Source: Branchiostoma floridae | Taxonomy: Eukaryota > Chordata > Leptocardii > Amphioxiformes > Branchiostomatidae | Direction: 5' to 3' | Assembly: GCF_000003815.2 (NCBI RefSeq) | Contig: NC_049985.1 | Location: 6,457,626 to 6,478,564 of the forward strand | DNA length: 20,939 nt | Part shown: positions 1 through 11,410 of the stretch, in pieces | Position numbering within the stretch: position 1 is the stretch's first letter | Layout of the letters: every line of letters starts with the position of its first letter | Position numbers and translations under genes: made by a program | The notes under the pieces: model-generated | Told to the model about the DNA's origin: nothing | What the model saw: the letters and a program-made list of their open reading frames with translations, nothing else | The model's database searches: none

Positions 1-154
1 CGAAAATCGATCGCCGCACGAGTCTGCGAGCTCTGAATTACGAGGAGGCATGACCTTGACGGGAAGGGGGGAACTCTGCCATTTCTTCGTCGACAGCAGG
101 GTCATACCTCCTCGTAATTTTGAGCTCGCAGACTCGTCGTCCGATCGATTTTCG
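1..154. mobile_element. Foldback element at left window edge
   Basis: Left arm 1-57 (CGAAAATCGATCG, GAGTCTGCGAGCTC, AATTACGAGGAGG) is mirrored by right arm 99-154 (CCTCCTCGTAATT, GAGCTCGCAGACTCG, CGATCGATTTTCG). The spacer of about 40 bp is G-rich and pyrimidine-rich. Near-perfect arms and no coding capacity suggest a MITE or foldback transposon. The element may extend beyond base 1, so its true end and target duplication cannot be judged. Confidence 0.85.
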
Positions 155-303
155 CCTAATGTGAGGGGGATATAAAAACTATATCTTTGTCCCATGTCGC
201 ACAGAAGTCGTTGTGATAGATTGGGTGTTGTTGTTAAAAGCTGATTTAATGGAATGCCCTCTGAAAGTAGGGCGCCGGTACAGGTAAGTGTTGCTTTGAC
301 ACC

Positions 304-388
304 CGTTTGGCTTTTGTGCGGGGAAAATATCTTTTATTCTCGTTTGGCTTAGACCGGCTGTTGTGTGGGGAAAAGATCTTTTGTAGTC
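304..388 (+). repeat. Short tandem duplication
   Basis: TTGTGCGGGGAAAATATCTT (314 on) and TTGTGTGGGGAAAAGATCTT (361 on) differ at two positions over 22 nt and are 47 bp apart. CGTTTGGCTT also recurs at 304 and 341. A small local duplication with no function visible. Confidence 0.6.
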
Positions 389-2008
389 GCAAGCCTTGCA
401 CGAAATGTGCAACAGCCACACCACGAAATGTTCCGTGTAGCCCACTACTGTCCCGCCGACATGACAGATTCATTTCAAGATTTGATCAAGGACTCGAGTT
501 AAACGTAGCCCATGGCGTCCAGTCGCTGAAGGTTGTTATTTGTTAATGTTCGTTGTTTTATGTATCACGGTAGTCAATATTCCACTTAAATCTTCCTGTC
601 TCCTTCCTGCGCATTCTTTATTGTATCCTCTGAGCGTTCTATAACTTGTTAAAAGACCGAGACATCATTATCATCACAGAAAACGCATGAACATGTCATG
701 ACTTTGTTTTCGTCGGAAACTATAAGTTTGACAGAAACATCAACAATATGATGCTGACCACCGAACACAAAGGGGAAGACGAAGTTTTCGAAGTTGAAGT
801 TTTTTTAATATCCATTAGAAATTGGTGGAAAAAAGTGCTCATAAGAAATCACCCCTCCCCCAGCTCTTGCGGGCAAACCCACTGCCAACTTGAATTGCAT
901 CATGTTTTTCAGACAATAGCGTCATGAACAATACACACGCCTTTCTTCACTCTCAATAGCCTTTTGTTGGTTTTTGTGGTGACATACTAGTACTCTGTAA
1001 CTCACTCGCAAATTTTGGTACCATAAAAAACGTTTGATCCAAACCAGACAACTGTTTATCACACACGACCAACTTTAAATGGTCGGGGGCGCTCCAGCCA
1101 GTGTTCTATTGAGAAACTTATCAAGTCAAGCGTGCAAGAACGACACCCGCGCTACCACCTCTGGTGTACATGTGCCTTAATGATCCCTTCTGACACCGAC
1201 TTCTATCTTTCTGATCAAAGGACACCAGAACGCTGTGTAGAAGTTTTAGCATTTATGTCGTAGAAGCATAAAATGTTCCATTCAAATCTATGCATACTCG
1301 CTTCGTACACTTCACACGTGAAGATATGGTTATTTGGCGCGAACTTGTCCCCTGACAGGTCATGTGTACCACCGTCTTTCAAATCACGCCCAGCTACAGC
1401 AACCTTTAATTATATGATAAATCATAGTCGTCCTCGGGTTTCCGACGCTGGTGACGTCACCTTCGGGAGTGCCGAATGGCCTTCGGCAATTTCCGGAGAT
1501 TTCGTCGGAATGGGTCGATTGGACTTTACTTGCTGTGAGTCAAGCAGGGTCTTCAGATCAGAAGATACGATGGCGATTTTCTGACGTCATGAAAATGTGT
1601 TGTTGTTTTTGTCGGCATGTTTGTTTAGAGTGATTCCCAGTGCTTAAGGCTATGTCAGTAGGCTTTAGTGTAAGAGTTGGCGCAGAATGACGCAGTCGTT
1701 TCCGCGGCGCTGGTTTGCGACTAACATCGCACTCGCTAGCGCCCTTAGCAAGAACATTACATGTATAACGCCCTTACTTCATGTTGTTGCATTCAAGCAT
1801 TCGGAGAAGTAGGTTAGACTGGTATTTTGCTTTTACTACATATTATATCTGTTTCAATAACATCTCAAACCCATACCTTTTTGATACTGGCTCTTTTACG
1901 TCTACATCTTACTTCCTTTCAAGTTCATTGACGAGCGTACATTGTATTGATCGACAGACAAAACGGGTGAAATTCTGCGTGTATTTGTCATTAGAGACAT
2001 AATAAAAA
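389..2008. other. Non-coding stretch, nothing recognised
   Basis: Frames are short (up to about 100 codons), overlap on both strands and carry no family motifs or exon-like codon bias. No tRNA, CpG-rich promoter or large repeat was seen by eye. Confidence 0.5.
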
Positions 2009-2032
2009 CAAGGAGGTTTTTTAACCTCCTTG
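2009..2032. repeat. Perfect 10-bp hairpin
   Basis: CAAGGAGGTT and AACCTCCTTG are perfect reverse complements around TTTT. AACCTCCTTGC recurs at about 9470 within a related repeat, so the hairpin is probably a transposon edge or junction. In an animal genome it should not be read as a bacterial-type terminator. Confidence 0.7.
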
Positions 2033-2131
2033 CTTCCACGCGGCACTTTGTGCATTTCATGATGATGGTTGCGCCACGAACAAGTGGCTGACCGCGAGAG
2101 TTTTCGATACACTTACTAAGAGTAAGGCGCA

Positions 2132-2245
2132 ATCACATTCGTTGTAAATCGTCGTACACTTTTGACGTTGTAAAATTTCAAGTAGAGTGTAACAGAACAA
2201 ACCACGGACAATCTTTAGGATCTGAGACAGCCTTTTAAATAACAA
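2132..2245. repeat. Dispersed repeat family, copy 1
   Basis: Shares order and wording with 7236-7341 and 9374-9530: CATTCGTTGTAAATCGTCGT, then GTAACAGAACAAACCACGGA, then CTGAGACAGCCTTTT. Compare CAGAACCAACCACCGACAGG and CTGAGACAATCTTT in the second copy, and CTAAGACAGCCTTTTTTT in the third. Strongly diverged, so old. Class unknown. Confidence 0.55.
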
Positions 2246-2740
2246 GACAGCACAACACATACACCGCAATCGTTCGACCACCATAATGCATATGCGACTG
2301 GACTCTATACACGATCACAGAGTCGGGTCCTTTGGATAGGTTGTTGCTGTAAAGAAAGGGACAGTGGAACTTTCCACTCTGTCATAGCTGGCGACCTGCC
2401 ATAACTACTTAATTGCCAAATACCTGTAGTGCATGATCCAGAGTGTGTGCAAACGCAATGCATGCATGCACTCACCGCGAAAAGGGGGAGGGGCACTCTG
2501 TGTTCCTAGTGGAAATTTCCACTTGGACTATATATGGACCAGTAATGATTATTTACAACGTCTTGTTTGTTGATCAACAACGTCAGAAAGGAATTTATGG
2601 TTATGTTTTTGCTGCTATTGTTTGGTCTGTGAGTTCATGAACGAGGCATTCGTGGGATATATGACTGCAATCTTACTAACAAGAGTTCAAAGACACGTGC
2701 CCTAGCTAATATATCGAATAGATACATACAAAAACTCAGA
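2246..2740. other. Non-coding stretch, nothing recognised
   Basis: Contains only short frames and the alternating word ATGCATGCATGCA near 2458. No supported gene or element. Confidence 0.5.
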
Positions 2741-3056
2741 ACCAAGCACCACGCTACCTATCTGCTTGGAGATTACGACATGAGTGCTCGGTTCCGGGCC
2801 CTGTAGAACGATGTTAGCTGGACCGGGACCGCGTGGTCCGCCAACCAAAACCGTGCAAACTGTCAAATATCCTGCCCACCACACAACCGAGCGCACCACA
2901 CCACATATCTGCTCGGAGATGCATGACGCCAAGAGAGCTCAGTTGGTCCTGTAGAGCGATGTTAGCACCAACCATCTGCTCGGAGATTACAACATAAGTC
3001 CTGTAGAACGATGTTAGCTGGACCGGGACCGCGTGGTCCGCCAGCCGTAACCGTGC
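2741..3056. repeat. Three-copy tandem repeat carrying the MITE terminal motif
   Basis: The module ATCTGCTYGGAGATTA ... CCTGTAGARCGATGTTAGC occurs at 2760, 2907 and 2974. In the first and third copies it is followed by TGGACCGGGACCGCGTGGTC and CGCC (2818-2843 and 3018-3043, almost identical), which contains the hairpin GGACC-GCGT-GGTCC. The middle copy is truncated and lacks that part. The first bases of the module equal the right terminus of the 8837 and 19797 MITEs. The cluster probably arose from MITE ends that were duplicated in tandem. Confidence 0.75.
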
Positions 3057-4059
3057 AAATACCCCGCCTACCCGGCAAATTTACCTGCGCATGTCCGATG
3101 AATAAGCTATCAGATGTACCCGTCAGGTACACAGTAGGCCCTGCCTCTGACTCAGTTGATCGATGTTCCTTTACTACTGGACATGTTCCAAAATAGACTA
3201 ACGTTAGCATAAGTCTCATTAAGGCCTTTGTGTCCCTTTTTTTGCGTTCGCGGGAAGGTACAAAATGTTGCACAGCCAGCGATACTGGGTCCTTGTTAGT
3301 TGACGTTGCGCAGTTTTAAACTTTAGTTTAACTGTCTCGTGTTTTGCAGTCATTAACAGGAATCGACGAGCTCCTTGAAACTGGAAAAAAGACATAGCTT
3401 CGGAATCTGACACATTGCATAAATCTTGGATTAGAGGTAATTTGATTCCAACGATTGATTTAACTGTCAGAACATCCATGAATGACCGCGACGAATAGTA
3501 TTTTCTTTATAAAGATACAAAAGCAGGAAACATGTCACACATGTAGTCAGCCTCTACAACAACATTCGCTATCATGCAGCCGTTTTTACAGAAAAAATCA
3601 CTTCCTCAAGTGTAAGCCCCTAGGCTAAGGAAAGGTGTACCACTCTGTGCCTAGCACCAACTCTACCTTAATTACGTATGTCTCATCTTGTCTTGGATAT
3701 GAGCCAAAATGAATCAGAATCTTTCAAAACATTTTGCCTATGGGATATGCGCAGTTCAAACCACACTGCACATCCACTCTCTGTGTCATAAAGCATTGTT
3801 CGCCTGTTCGAACCCTAACTAAAAGCATTATGTATTAGTACTAGTATACAGATAAACTACGTCTAGAAACTTTGTTTTACACTACTAGTATGCAATAAAT
3901 GGGCGTGAGGCAACTTAGCAATCGGAAGTTACATGTAGTTATGAGGAGGCAGTATGGTCATGGGGTCTGGCGTGTGAGCTAGGATTACATAAACATTCTA
4001 GGCTCGGAGTCCTCATCTCACCTCACCTAGTCTCACCCTCATCTAGAGGATCGGTGACC
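3057..4059. other. Non-coding stretch, nothing firm
   Basis: A minus-strand frame of 86 codons at 3219-3479 has no recognisable domain. GTTCGAACCC at about 3806 looks like an isolated RNA polymerase III B box without an A box. CTCACCTCACCT-type words occur at 4018-4045. Confidence 0.5.
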
Positions 4060-4450
4060 ATTTATTTATTTATCTGTTTATCATTGGGTAGGCCTACAAC
4101 TCCTTCTTGACAGCCAGGGGCTGAATTGCGAAGAACTTACAATATGTGGGGCTAAATTGCAAGTGTCTGGAGCGACTGCCATTCGGCGCTGACTCAGGTG
4201 ACCTCAATACGACAGAAATTGCCCCAGGTGCGGCCATGGGAAAGTATTTTTAACCACTCATACTGAGAAGGAGCCCTACTCTTTTCGATAAGTGTGATGG
4301 GTTCTTTTACGTGCTGGAGGTCTGGCTCTTGTCCTTGAAAAATCAATTTGCACCTATTTCCTTACTTGACTCAGGTGAACATGAGTACCTAGCTAAGGCT
4401 GGGGACAGAGTGTTGGAATGGTAAAGCCAGAGGTCCCGAGAACGTTACAC
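4060..4450. repeat. Probable dispersed-repeat remnant
   Basis: GATGGGTTCTTTTACGTGCT at about 4297 resembles wording I have seen in dispersed repeats of several invertebrate genomes. TGACTCAGGTGA occurs twice (4191 and 4368). I cannot name a family. No open frame of interest, so a non-coding element or a decayed 3' end is more likely than a gene. Confidence 0.3.
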
Positions 4451-7235
4451 AACGTACCAGACCTAACGAAAAGATTATAGGTCCATCCCGGTGTGAGTGT
4501 ATATTTGTGTATGTAATATATAAGTCACTGGTCATGCGGTACAGTTAGCATGTTGACTAAACACCGAGAGAAACTGGAGCGTAAATACGTATCTTGAGCT
4601 GTCCCTTCAGGCAAACGTACACAACACAAAAGAAATGCTACCTTTCTAGTGGGAACCAACATGTTTTATGCGGTATTTTAAACCGGCGGCTATCCATACA
4701 TACTAGTCGTTTTAGCCCCAATTCCGGACACTCCAAGACGTTAAATAACCGCCATATTTCAAATGATGAAATAGTGAAATTCCTTTTGGGTCTGCATCTA
4801 ACAGTAGACTTAATAAAAATGCTATGTTTTTTCATGCATTGTTTCCACATGAAAAATATACTGAGTCTGGCGCGAGAAATGACCCATAAGAACCAAGTCG
4901 GCTTTTGTAAGAGAGCTCACCTGTAGTCACGTGATCTGTCAGCGGTGTAACCAAATACCCGGCCTATTCAAGTGTCCTATTCAGCACCGGCTCCCGCCAT
5001 AAGCACCCAGGGGAACGCACAACAGTGTGCTTAGCGTCCAGGTCTCGCTAGCCCTTATTACGCAGCGTTGGGATTCTCTTTTTGTATTCTACTCGAAGCT
5101 CCTACAACTACCTAAAGGTCAGTACATCCATTCAGTTCTGGATAATGTGTTAGAACTTTGCCGCAGTGCGTTTAAAGACACGAAACTGCCTGGATCTCCA
5201 TGTTAAAGGCACAAAAGAACAGGTGTTAGCACAAAAAGTTTGTGGTTGCTCTTCTCGAAGAGTGTCAATCGCAGTCACTGTTCTACTGGACGTTTTGCTC
5301 GGATATATTTGAGAGGTAAACAGCTACTGTATGTATACTGTGTCTTGGCTGTCGAACTTCATGTATCTGAAGACAAAACAGGTGTATTAATTCGTGGAGA
5401 AACTTCCGTTTATATCACTTGGTCATTTTCGAAAACTGCAGTGTCGACCGACCGCCCCCACCTTATACATGTACTCTCTTACCTGACCTTCCGCTCGTAT
5501 ATTTAAGAGGTTAACAGCTACCCTCACTGTGAGTTAACAAGTGTGTGTTTAAGGCGACAGACAATAATTGTGCGATTCGGTTGGATTTGTTTTCAACAAA
5601 CGATGCACAAGATTTGAAGGTCTTGTTGGACCGGTTCTTCTCTGACAACATGTTGTTCTAGCTGACAACGGTCCTTTCCCACGAAGCTGTCTTACTCGTG
5701 CTTCTAAATCTTGAAGGTATGTGAATATAGTCATTCGCAGAGAAGGCGGGATGTCTTCGCCGAATGTAGCAGGATGTTTTTTTACTGTGATTTATGCACC
5801 TCGGAACAAATACTGTGAACTCGTTTGCAAGGCCACAATCTTGTCGGAATGTTTATAGTTTGAGCCTCTGTTACCTGTTGTATCCTCTCCGTTATACATG
5901 CTTACTACTCGCTTAGACTGTCAAGAACTGCGTAACATATCCCCCTGTGTGACTGACGAAACATGATCGGTTTAAAAACCTCATCCTCTGAGCGCTTGAC
6001 CGGCGCAAACAGCACGGTTGGATTTGGTCCGGTTCTTACAAAATGGCGGCGGCGGGATAAGACAACACACCTTGACGCATTCTTGAGTGCGTCTTCCTAC
6101 ACCTATGTTTTAGTGTGTGCCGCCATCTTGAGTGTACCTACTCTTGTTGAGTGTCGTGATCCCAACCAAGACAGCATGAAAGCATTGTTTGTGTCACCTG
6201 GACATCTTATAAACACTTAGCTTATGTCACAGGGTTGTCATTTCAAACTTTCTCACTAACTTAGTAACTTATATCACACTGTTCTGATTTGGGGACCATC
6301 CTGGTTTACCAACAGAACAGACTTAATGTTACTTCTCGAAAGCACAGTGTGTTTGTTTTTAACAGCTCAGAAAGTCGTGACACAACGGAAGTGTCGAAGG
6401 AACTTGTCCTTCTGGTTATCGGTGTCTCTTTAGCTACCACAGGATTTTTTCTCAGCCCGTAGGTTCGCTATGCACTCGGTATGTTTTGCTTGAATGAAAT
6501 CCACGCCTGACTGCATCACCAAGGAGTCTTACTCATGCAAACGTCTTACTCCGCTCTACTTGTAGATAGAGAGACGGAACCACAAAAGATCACATGGCGA
6601 AAACGAGAGACACACGTAGACGGTTCAAGGTCAAGCAAAAATAACTAAAAAGAAGAAAAATAACGTGACCAGCTCCAAGCACTTGTTTCGATCGGAATTT
6701 AATGGTCGATTTCTCGGAAATGACGACCATAGTGCACTAATTATCTGATCAATCACTCCAACTATTACAGTTGTATGGCTTCTTTGATATCATGTTCATC
6801 TTAACGACAATCTTAGCAAGTGTGTATTCACGTAAAGATATTCAGAAACGCGTTCAAATTTTTGTACAAAGTGATGGAACTTTTCAACCAGAATACAATG
6901 TATCTCATAATATATGAAGATAACCTTAACATATATTTTCATCAATTCACGCAGAAACACGAAGTCTATTTTGAAGTAAGTAGCACTTGTTTGTTGTTGT
7001 TTTTCTTGTTGATGTTTTTTCTCCACCCTTGCCCTTTGATTGGCATATTGTTCGTCTTTTGTTCGTTACCTGGTTCTATTATGTCACCTGCGTGCTTTCA
7101 CTGGCTAGGCGCCAAACAGGAAACTAACCTCCGTGAAAATCACGGCAAATACCTGCACTCAATCGGGCAGATGAGCCTTTTTTTTTAACGGAGAAAGGCA
7201 GATGGTGACACAACATATTTCAATCGTAACGACGC
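4451..7235. other. Non-coding stretch, nothing recognised
   Basis: Long region without a supported exon. GGTTGGATTT followed by GGWCCGGTTCTT occurs at about 5580 and 6018, hinting at one more old dispersed repeat. The longest frame (6820-7188) is AT-rich and low in complexity. Confidence 0.5.
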
Positions 7236-7341
7236 CGTAACACTTGTCGTAGGCTGTCGTATGATTTTGATGTATGATTTCGCTTTACAAGCAGACTGTT
7301 AGCAGAACCAACCACCGACAGGTTTCTGAGACAATCTTTCT
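7236..7341. repeat. Dispersed repeat family, copy 2 (runs into the gap)
   Basis: CGTAACACTTGTCGTAGGCT, TCGTATGATTTTGATGT and TTTCTGAGACAATCTTTCT parallel copies at 2132 and 9374. The scaffold gap begins directly after it at 7342, and recognisable repeat resumes at 7442. The gap therefore probably sits inside a repeat the assembler could not cross. Confidence 0.55.
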
Positions 7342-7441
7342 NNNNNNNNNNNNNNNNNNNNNNNNNNNNNNNNNNNNNNNNNNNNNNNNNNNNNNNNNNN
7401 NNNNNNNNNNNNNNNNNNNNNNNNNNNNNNNNNNNNNNNNN
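7342..7441. other. Assembly gap, 100 N
   Basis: Exactly 100 consecutive N, the conventional placeholder for a gap of unknown size. Reading frames crossing it are meaningless. Confidence 0.99.
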
Positions 7442-7790
7442 GACGGTCGTGCGACAAAAGTGACCGAGTCCCAAGTCCTAAACCTTTTCTTACAATTCTT
7501 TCTTATCTTTATTACTTTTCTTACAAGGCATTCCTTTGGGAACATTGTCAAAGAAAGCATTCTGGGCCTCGAATACAAAGGATGTGGGTTAGAAACTAGA
7601 CACTGAAACTCGATCGTACGGCGGTCGTACGACGGGATTCACGGGAGTGGCCGTGTCCTAAGTCCTAAACAATTACGTACAGGCATTCCATCGGAAAAAA
7701 TTCTAAAAAAGTTTTTAAAGTTTGACGACATTCTCTGCCTAGCTCGAGTACAAAGGATTTGGACAAGAAACTGGACACTGAAATTTGACT
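7442..7790 (+). repeat. Tandem pair of about 175-bp diverged units beside the gap
   Basis: The first unit (7442-7612) and second (7621-7790) share, in the same order, GGTCGTRCGAC, AAGTCCTAAAC, AGGCATTCC, TACAAAGGAT, AAACTRGACACTGAAA. Divergence is considerable. There is no open frame of note. The pair continues the dispersed family described at 7236 and 9374. Confidence 0.65.
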
Positions 7791-8836
7791 CTTCCCTACC
7801 TCTCAAAAGAAAAGGTCCTTGTTGATGTTTGCCTAGCATTCCTTTAAATCAGTCACGACACACCCAATGTCTAAATATCATCAGACATAAAAAAAGTCGA
7901 CGTCTGTTGTACCCGTGCAGTAAACACTGCTACCTGTAGCTACTGGTGTTTCCTTTTGTCAACAATCTCTTCTTGTTGTTGTTGTCCGCAAAAAAGGCCT
8001 GGGACCTTTAAATCCCTCTCGACCTCCTTTAAAGGGAAAATGGCATTTGCAATGCAAATGACCACCGGAAAGGTGAAACGCTAGTAGAGGTATGGGGAGT
8101 GTTTATTGTAAACGGTGTTCACGTGAGAAGGAGAATTTAAAGTCTGTTTTTAGAATATCTCAGTCGTGTCGGTAACAATGTCGCCTGTTTCCTGTGACGA
8201 GGGGTTCTCTGGGGACACTGGTTAGTCGGTATGTCTTTTCAAAAGGCTGTGGACACTTCTGGACGGTGGTCATATCGAAGATTGTCAGTGTGGTTTTGAT
8301 TTTTCAAAATGGCGACCCACTTGGCCTGCGTCCAGTATTTCTTGCTTTATATATATCGTCTGATGCAATGGCGGGAAACTGAGAAACGTGCGGGTGAAAA
8401 GGTCCCTCACACAAACACCATCTTTTACCTGATCTTTTGTTTACTGACTGAATCAGATGAAGCAATACGGGTGTCCAGTGTTTCTTCCGGGCCTGACTAG
8501 ACTTATTTAGAAGGGATTTTTCCAGCGTTAACCTAGAAAACCTTTGTGCTGCATGTTTCACAACAACGTTTGTAACTGAACTGCATGTCAGCTAGTTAAC
8601 GTTACTTATGGCGCTTGTCGTCCAAGATGGCGGCAACCTGTCGACAAAAAAATGGTGGCGTCTTTTAAACGCCATGGCTTTAACAAACGCTGGGATCTGG
8701 AGGATCAAATTTCCTTTTCAGACTTTCAAGGCAAGGGGTGTAACTGTACAAATTCTCTTCGGGCTCATCAATTACGAAGATGCGTGGCACCTACCTGGCA
8801 ACGAGCAGGTCAGGTGGAACAGGTGCCGGGACTGAG
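7791..8836. other. Non-coding stretch apart from a YY1-like motif
   Basis: No exon-like sequence. Frames at 8304-8561 and 8608-8835 show no conserved domain. Confidence 0.45.
8622..8634 (+). promoter_or_regulatory. YY1-like motif CCAAGATGGCGGC
   Basis: Matches the core of the YY1 site (AAGATGGCGGC) that often overlaps start sites of TATA-less animal genes. Weaker relatives AAAATGGCGGCGG and AAAATGGCGAC occur near 6043 and 8308. No downstream coding exon can be tied to it, so a chance or repeat-borne match is quite possible. Confidence 0.25.
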
Positions 8837-9005
8837 TAATCTCCAAGCAGATCCTATTCCTAAGGTAGCATAAGATAGTATCAAAAGCTGGCAGAGGAGT
8901 GAAGCCGGCTTAGGAGTGTGTTTCGCTACATGGCAGATGGACACCTCTTGGCTGACTACACCCTTGGCACTATCTTATGTCGTTGTAAGATCTGCTTGGA
9001 GATTA
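8837..9005. mobile_element. 169-bp MITE, TAATCTCCA-type family
   Basis: Termini TAATCTCCAAGCAGATC and GATCTGCTTGGAGATTA are perfect inverted repeats. Subterminal homology continues (GCATAAGATAGT against ACTATCTTATGTC) and then weakens around a spacer of about 60 bp. A TA is present at both edges. No transposase is encoded, so it would depend on an element elsewhere. It is the same family as the copy in intron 8, but longer and with a different interior. Confidence 0.88.
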
Positions 9006-9373
9006 GGGAGTGAGAGAGAAAAGCGGAACAGTTTGCCATGTCCCTACCCTGCCTTAGAACTGGCGAATCAAGACGTTTCCGTTTACCCACAATATTAGGA
9101 CATTAGATAATGTGGTAGATTTGTCATAACTGGAAATACAGACTGGTTTTGATATGTTTTCTTTCCGGGGCAAAGGTATTTTTCAGTCATCCAGCCATTG
9201 TATTGTTTCTAATAGGCCCATTCAACTGGCAGAAAAAGGATTAAGATGGGTCAAGCAGGGAATACGGCTGCTGGCATGTCCTGGTACCTCTTACCGTCAT
9301 ACCATCCGTGAAATAAGATTAGGATTACGTGGGGTGGGAGGGGGGCAAAGTCGGGGGGTTGCTTGTGTCATCG

Positions 9374-9630
9374 CGGTAACATTCTTCGTAGGTCACCGTA
9401 CGATTTTCATGTCGTAGACTTTCGAAAAAGCTGTGGCAGCCTAAATTGAACCAAGGATTTCTCTTTTCAACCTCCTTGCCTGAACTAACCCTTGACATGG
9501 GTCTAAGACAGCCTTTTTTTGTAACAAATGAGGATCATAAAGTCCCTACGACTCCTGCACGACTATCCAAAGAATGTCCCTGTTTGTAGTCGTACGGAGA
9601 TCGTGTGACAAATGTGACTGGACATTTTCC
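9374..9630. repeat. Dispersed repeat family, copy 3
   Basis: GTAACATTCTTCGTAGGTCA and CGTACGATTTTCATGTCGTA align with copy 2. Further on, GATCGTGTGACAAATGTGAC (from 9599) aligns with GTCGTGCGACAAAAGTGACC just right of the gap at 7446. So copies 2 and 3 share a longer element of which the sequence missing in the gap is a part. Confidence 0.55.
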
Positions 9631-11410
9631 CCTCAGGTAAAATCACACACGAGCTTTTTTTCGTCTGCAATATCAGTTCTATGTGCTCTAGTTAGCACAC
9701 ATGCTCATCACACTGTTTGCTCCCCCGTCACAGTGATTGGCCATATGGTCACTATAATCAACAAAGTAAATGAGGTACTTAAGTCACACAAACCCTCCTG
9801 AAGTGTTGTATTACATGGATTACTGTGCTCATCGGACCTGTGATGTCGGCGTCTCTTTTCCGATGGGTTGTAAGATATGGGTGTACATGTCAAATCCGTT
9901 TGTATTGTTTGATATCTTTGTTTGTTTGTGTAGATTGTTAGGCTACTCTATATTTGCTAACGCCCTATTAATGCCTGGATATATTCATAATCAGAAAAAA
10001 AGAAAAGTTGTGTCGTTTTGGTGCAATTGCTTTATAAACACGAATTGCAAGTCGTTGAGTCAAATATTGCCGTCTTCAGAGAGGCAGAAGATGCATAATG
10101 ATAACACTTCATTTGCCAACAATGTAAAGATACAACGTATGGCTTGGTAACAAGACTTCTAGGAATCTAATCTATACTACATACAAACTATGCAATGCGG
10201 TTACATAAGGTTGCATAAGGTTACATAATTGATTGTACAGGTTTGTTAAATTTATTCTAACTTGGCATACAAGTAGGACTTGGATGTATGTCTGTGAATT
10301 GTCAAATCTTCTCACCTAAAATCCTACAGCTATCAAAAGAATTGCGAATCTTCGCAGAGGTGCATAACACAGACGCAGAGGTGAGCGATCTATACCAACT
10401 ATCATAATCGGTCAACCGACAAGTTTGGGAGCTCTGAATGACTTTTGGACAGTAATATATCCTGCGTTGTCTGGATCATCTCCCGATTTTAAAGGAACGG
10501 TGGATGTTCGCAGGTGACACAGCAGTGTTCAATGTGATAGGGCAGACTTTCGGACAAAAATACGATCGATTTTGAGATTCGGCATGCTTCTGCTAATTGT
10601 ATGTGACAGGGCCTTTGTAAGTTTGTCTGCGCATGTGAGAGAAGTTCACTGCTTGACAAATGGCGCACGCGTTGCGAGGGCCATTTCATGGACACGTTCC
10701 CTGGACTGCATTGAAGAAATACTCCCATGTACTAGTATCATCAAGTAGGCACTCTTGGTGAAAACACGTGTGCCAGGTGGAAGTATCGAATTATTCTTAC
10801 GCGAAGGAAAACAGGAGGGAAGAGGGCACACACGTGCTTCACAACCCTTCAACTGGGTGTGTCGTCTTAGTCTAGAAGGGTACTTGCACCCGAGCTAGTG
10901 TCAGCGTTTCTTTGTGTGCCGCACTCCTAGAAAAAATCCTGATTTCGTTAGCCCCACACAGTTGATGGTAAATGAAATCAAGCTGGAAATCATTTCAATG
11001 AGTCTAAAAGTCACCATAACACGACACAGAAAGACACAATATGATTTTATCACGCAACTATCGACTTCTTCTACAGTACATAAAATCAGACCTTAGAAAG
11101 CAATTAGAACATGAGGGATATAGAAAAACGCGTGGTTGAAAAACATAAGCTTCGTATTTATCAATATAAGGCCCTGAAACATTTTCAGCACATTTCCACG
11201 ACCTTGCTCCCGAAGGAGGCCATATAGCTCCTGACCACTCCCAAATCAAGGTCGGTGCTGAGTTTGGGGAGCCTGGAATCCACCATTGTCAGGGTAGCTC
11301 ATCTGATCACTCCTTGATCTGATCATTTTCAAGCATAATATGACTTTCCCGGCTTTGATTTTGCCAGAATCTATAGTCGATTAGCGCACACGACTTTTAA
11401 AGACTAGAAG
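9631..11410. other. Non-coding stretch, nothing recognised
   Basis: The 126-codon frame at 9770-10150 has no recognisable motif and poor codon character. Only the 10-bp triplication at 10199 stands out. Confidence 0.5.
10199..10228 (+). repeat. Three tandem copies of a 10-bp unit
   Basis: GGTTACATAA, GGTTGCATAA and GGTTACATAA follow each other directly, with one substitution in the middle copy. Minisatellite seed; no function visible. Confidence 0.8.

Noticed and set aside
2009-2032. Hairpin followed by T-rich sequence, as in a Rho-independent terminator
   Set aside because: The window is clearly from an intron-bearing animal genome, and the T run is the loop, not a tail after the stem.
2741-3056. 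Considered as a CRISPR-like array
   Set aside because: Only three irregularly spaced, diverged units, one truncated, in a eukaryotic genome. The units carry MITE termini.
3219-3479. 86-codon minus-strand frame that looks mildly protein-like
   Set aside because: No family resemblance, no splice or promoter support, and length within chance expectation for this much sequence.
3800-3815. B-box-like GTTCGAACCC, considered as a tRNA gene
   Set aside because: No A box at the required distance on either strand, and no cloverleaf can be drawn.
9770-10150. 126-codon frame
   Set aside because: No motif, AT-rich composition, no conserved context. Longest upstream frame but not beyond chance in 13 kb.
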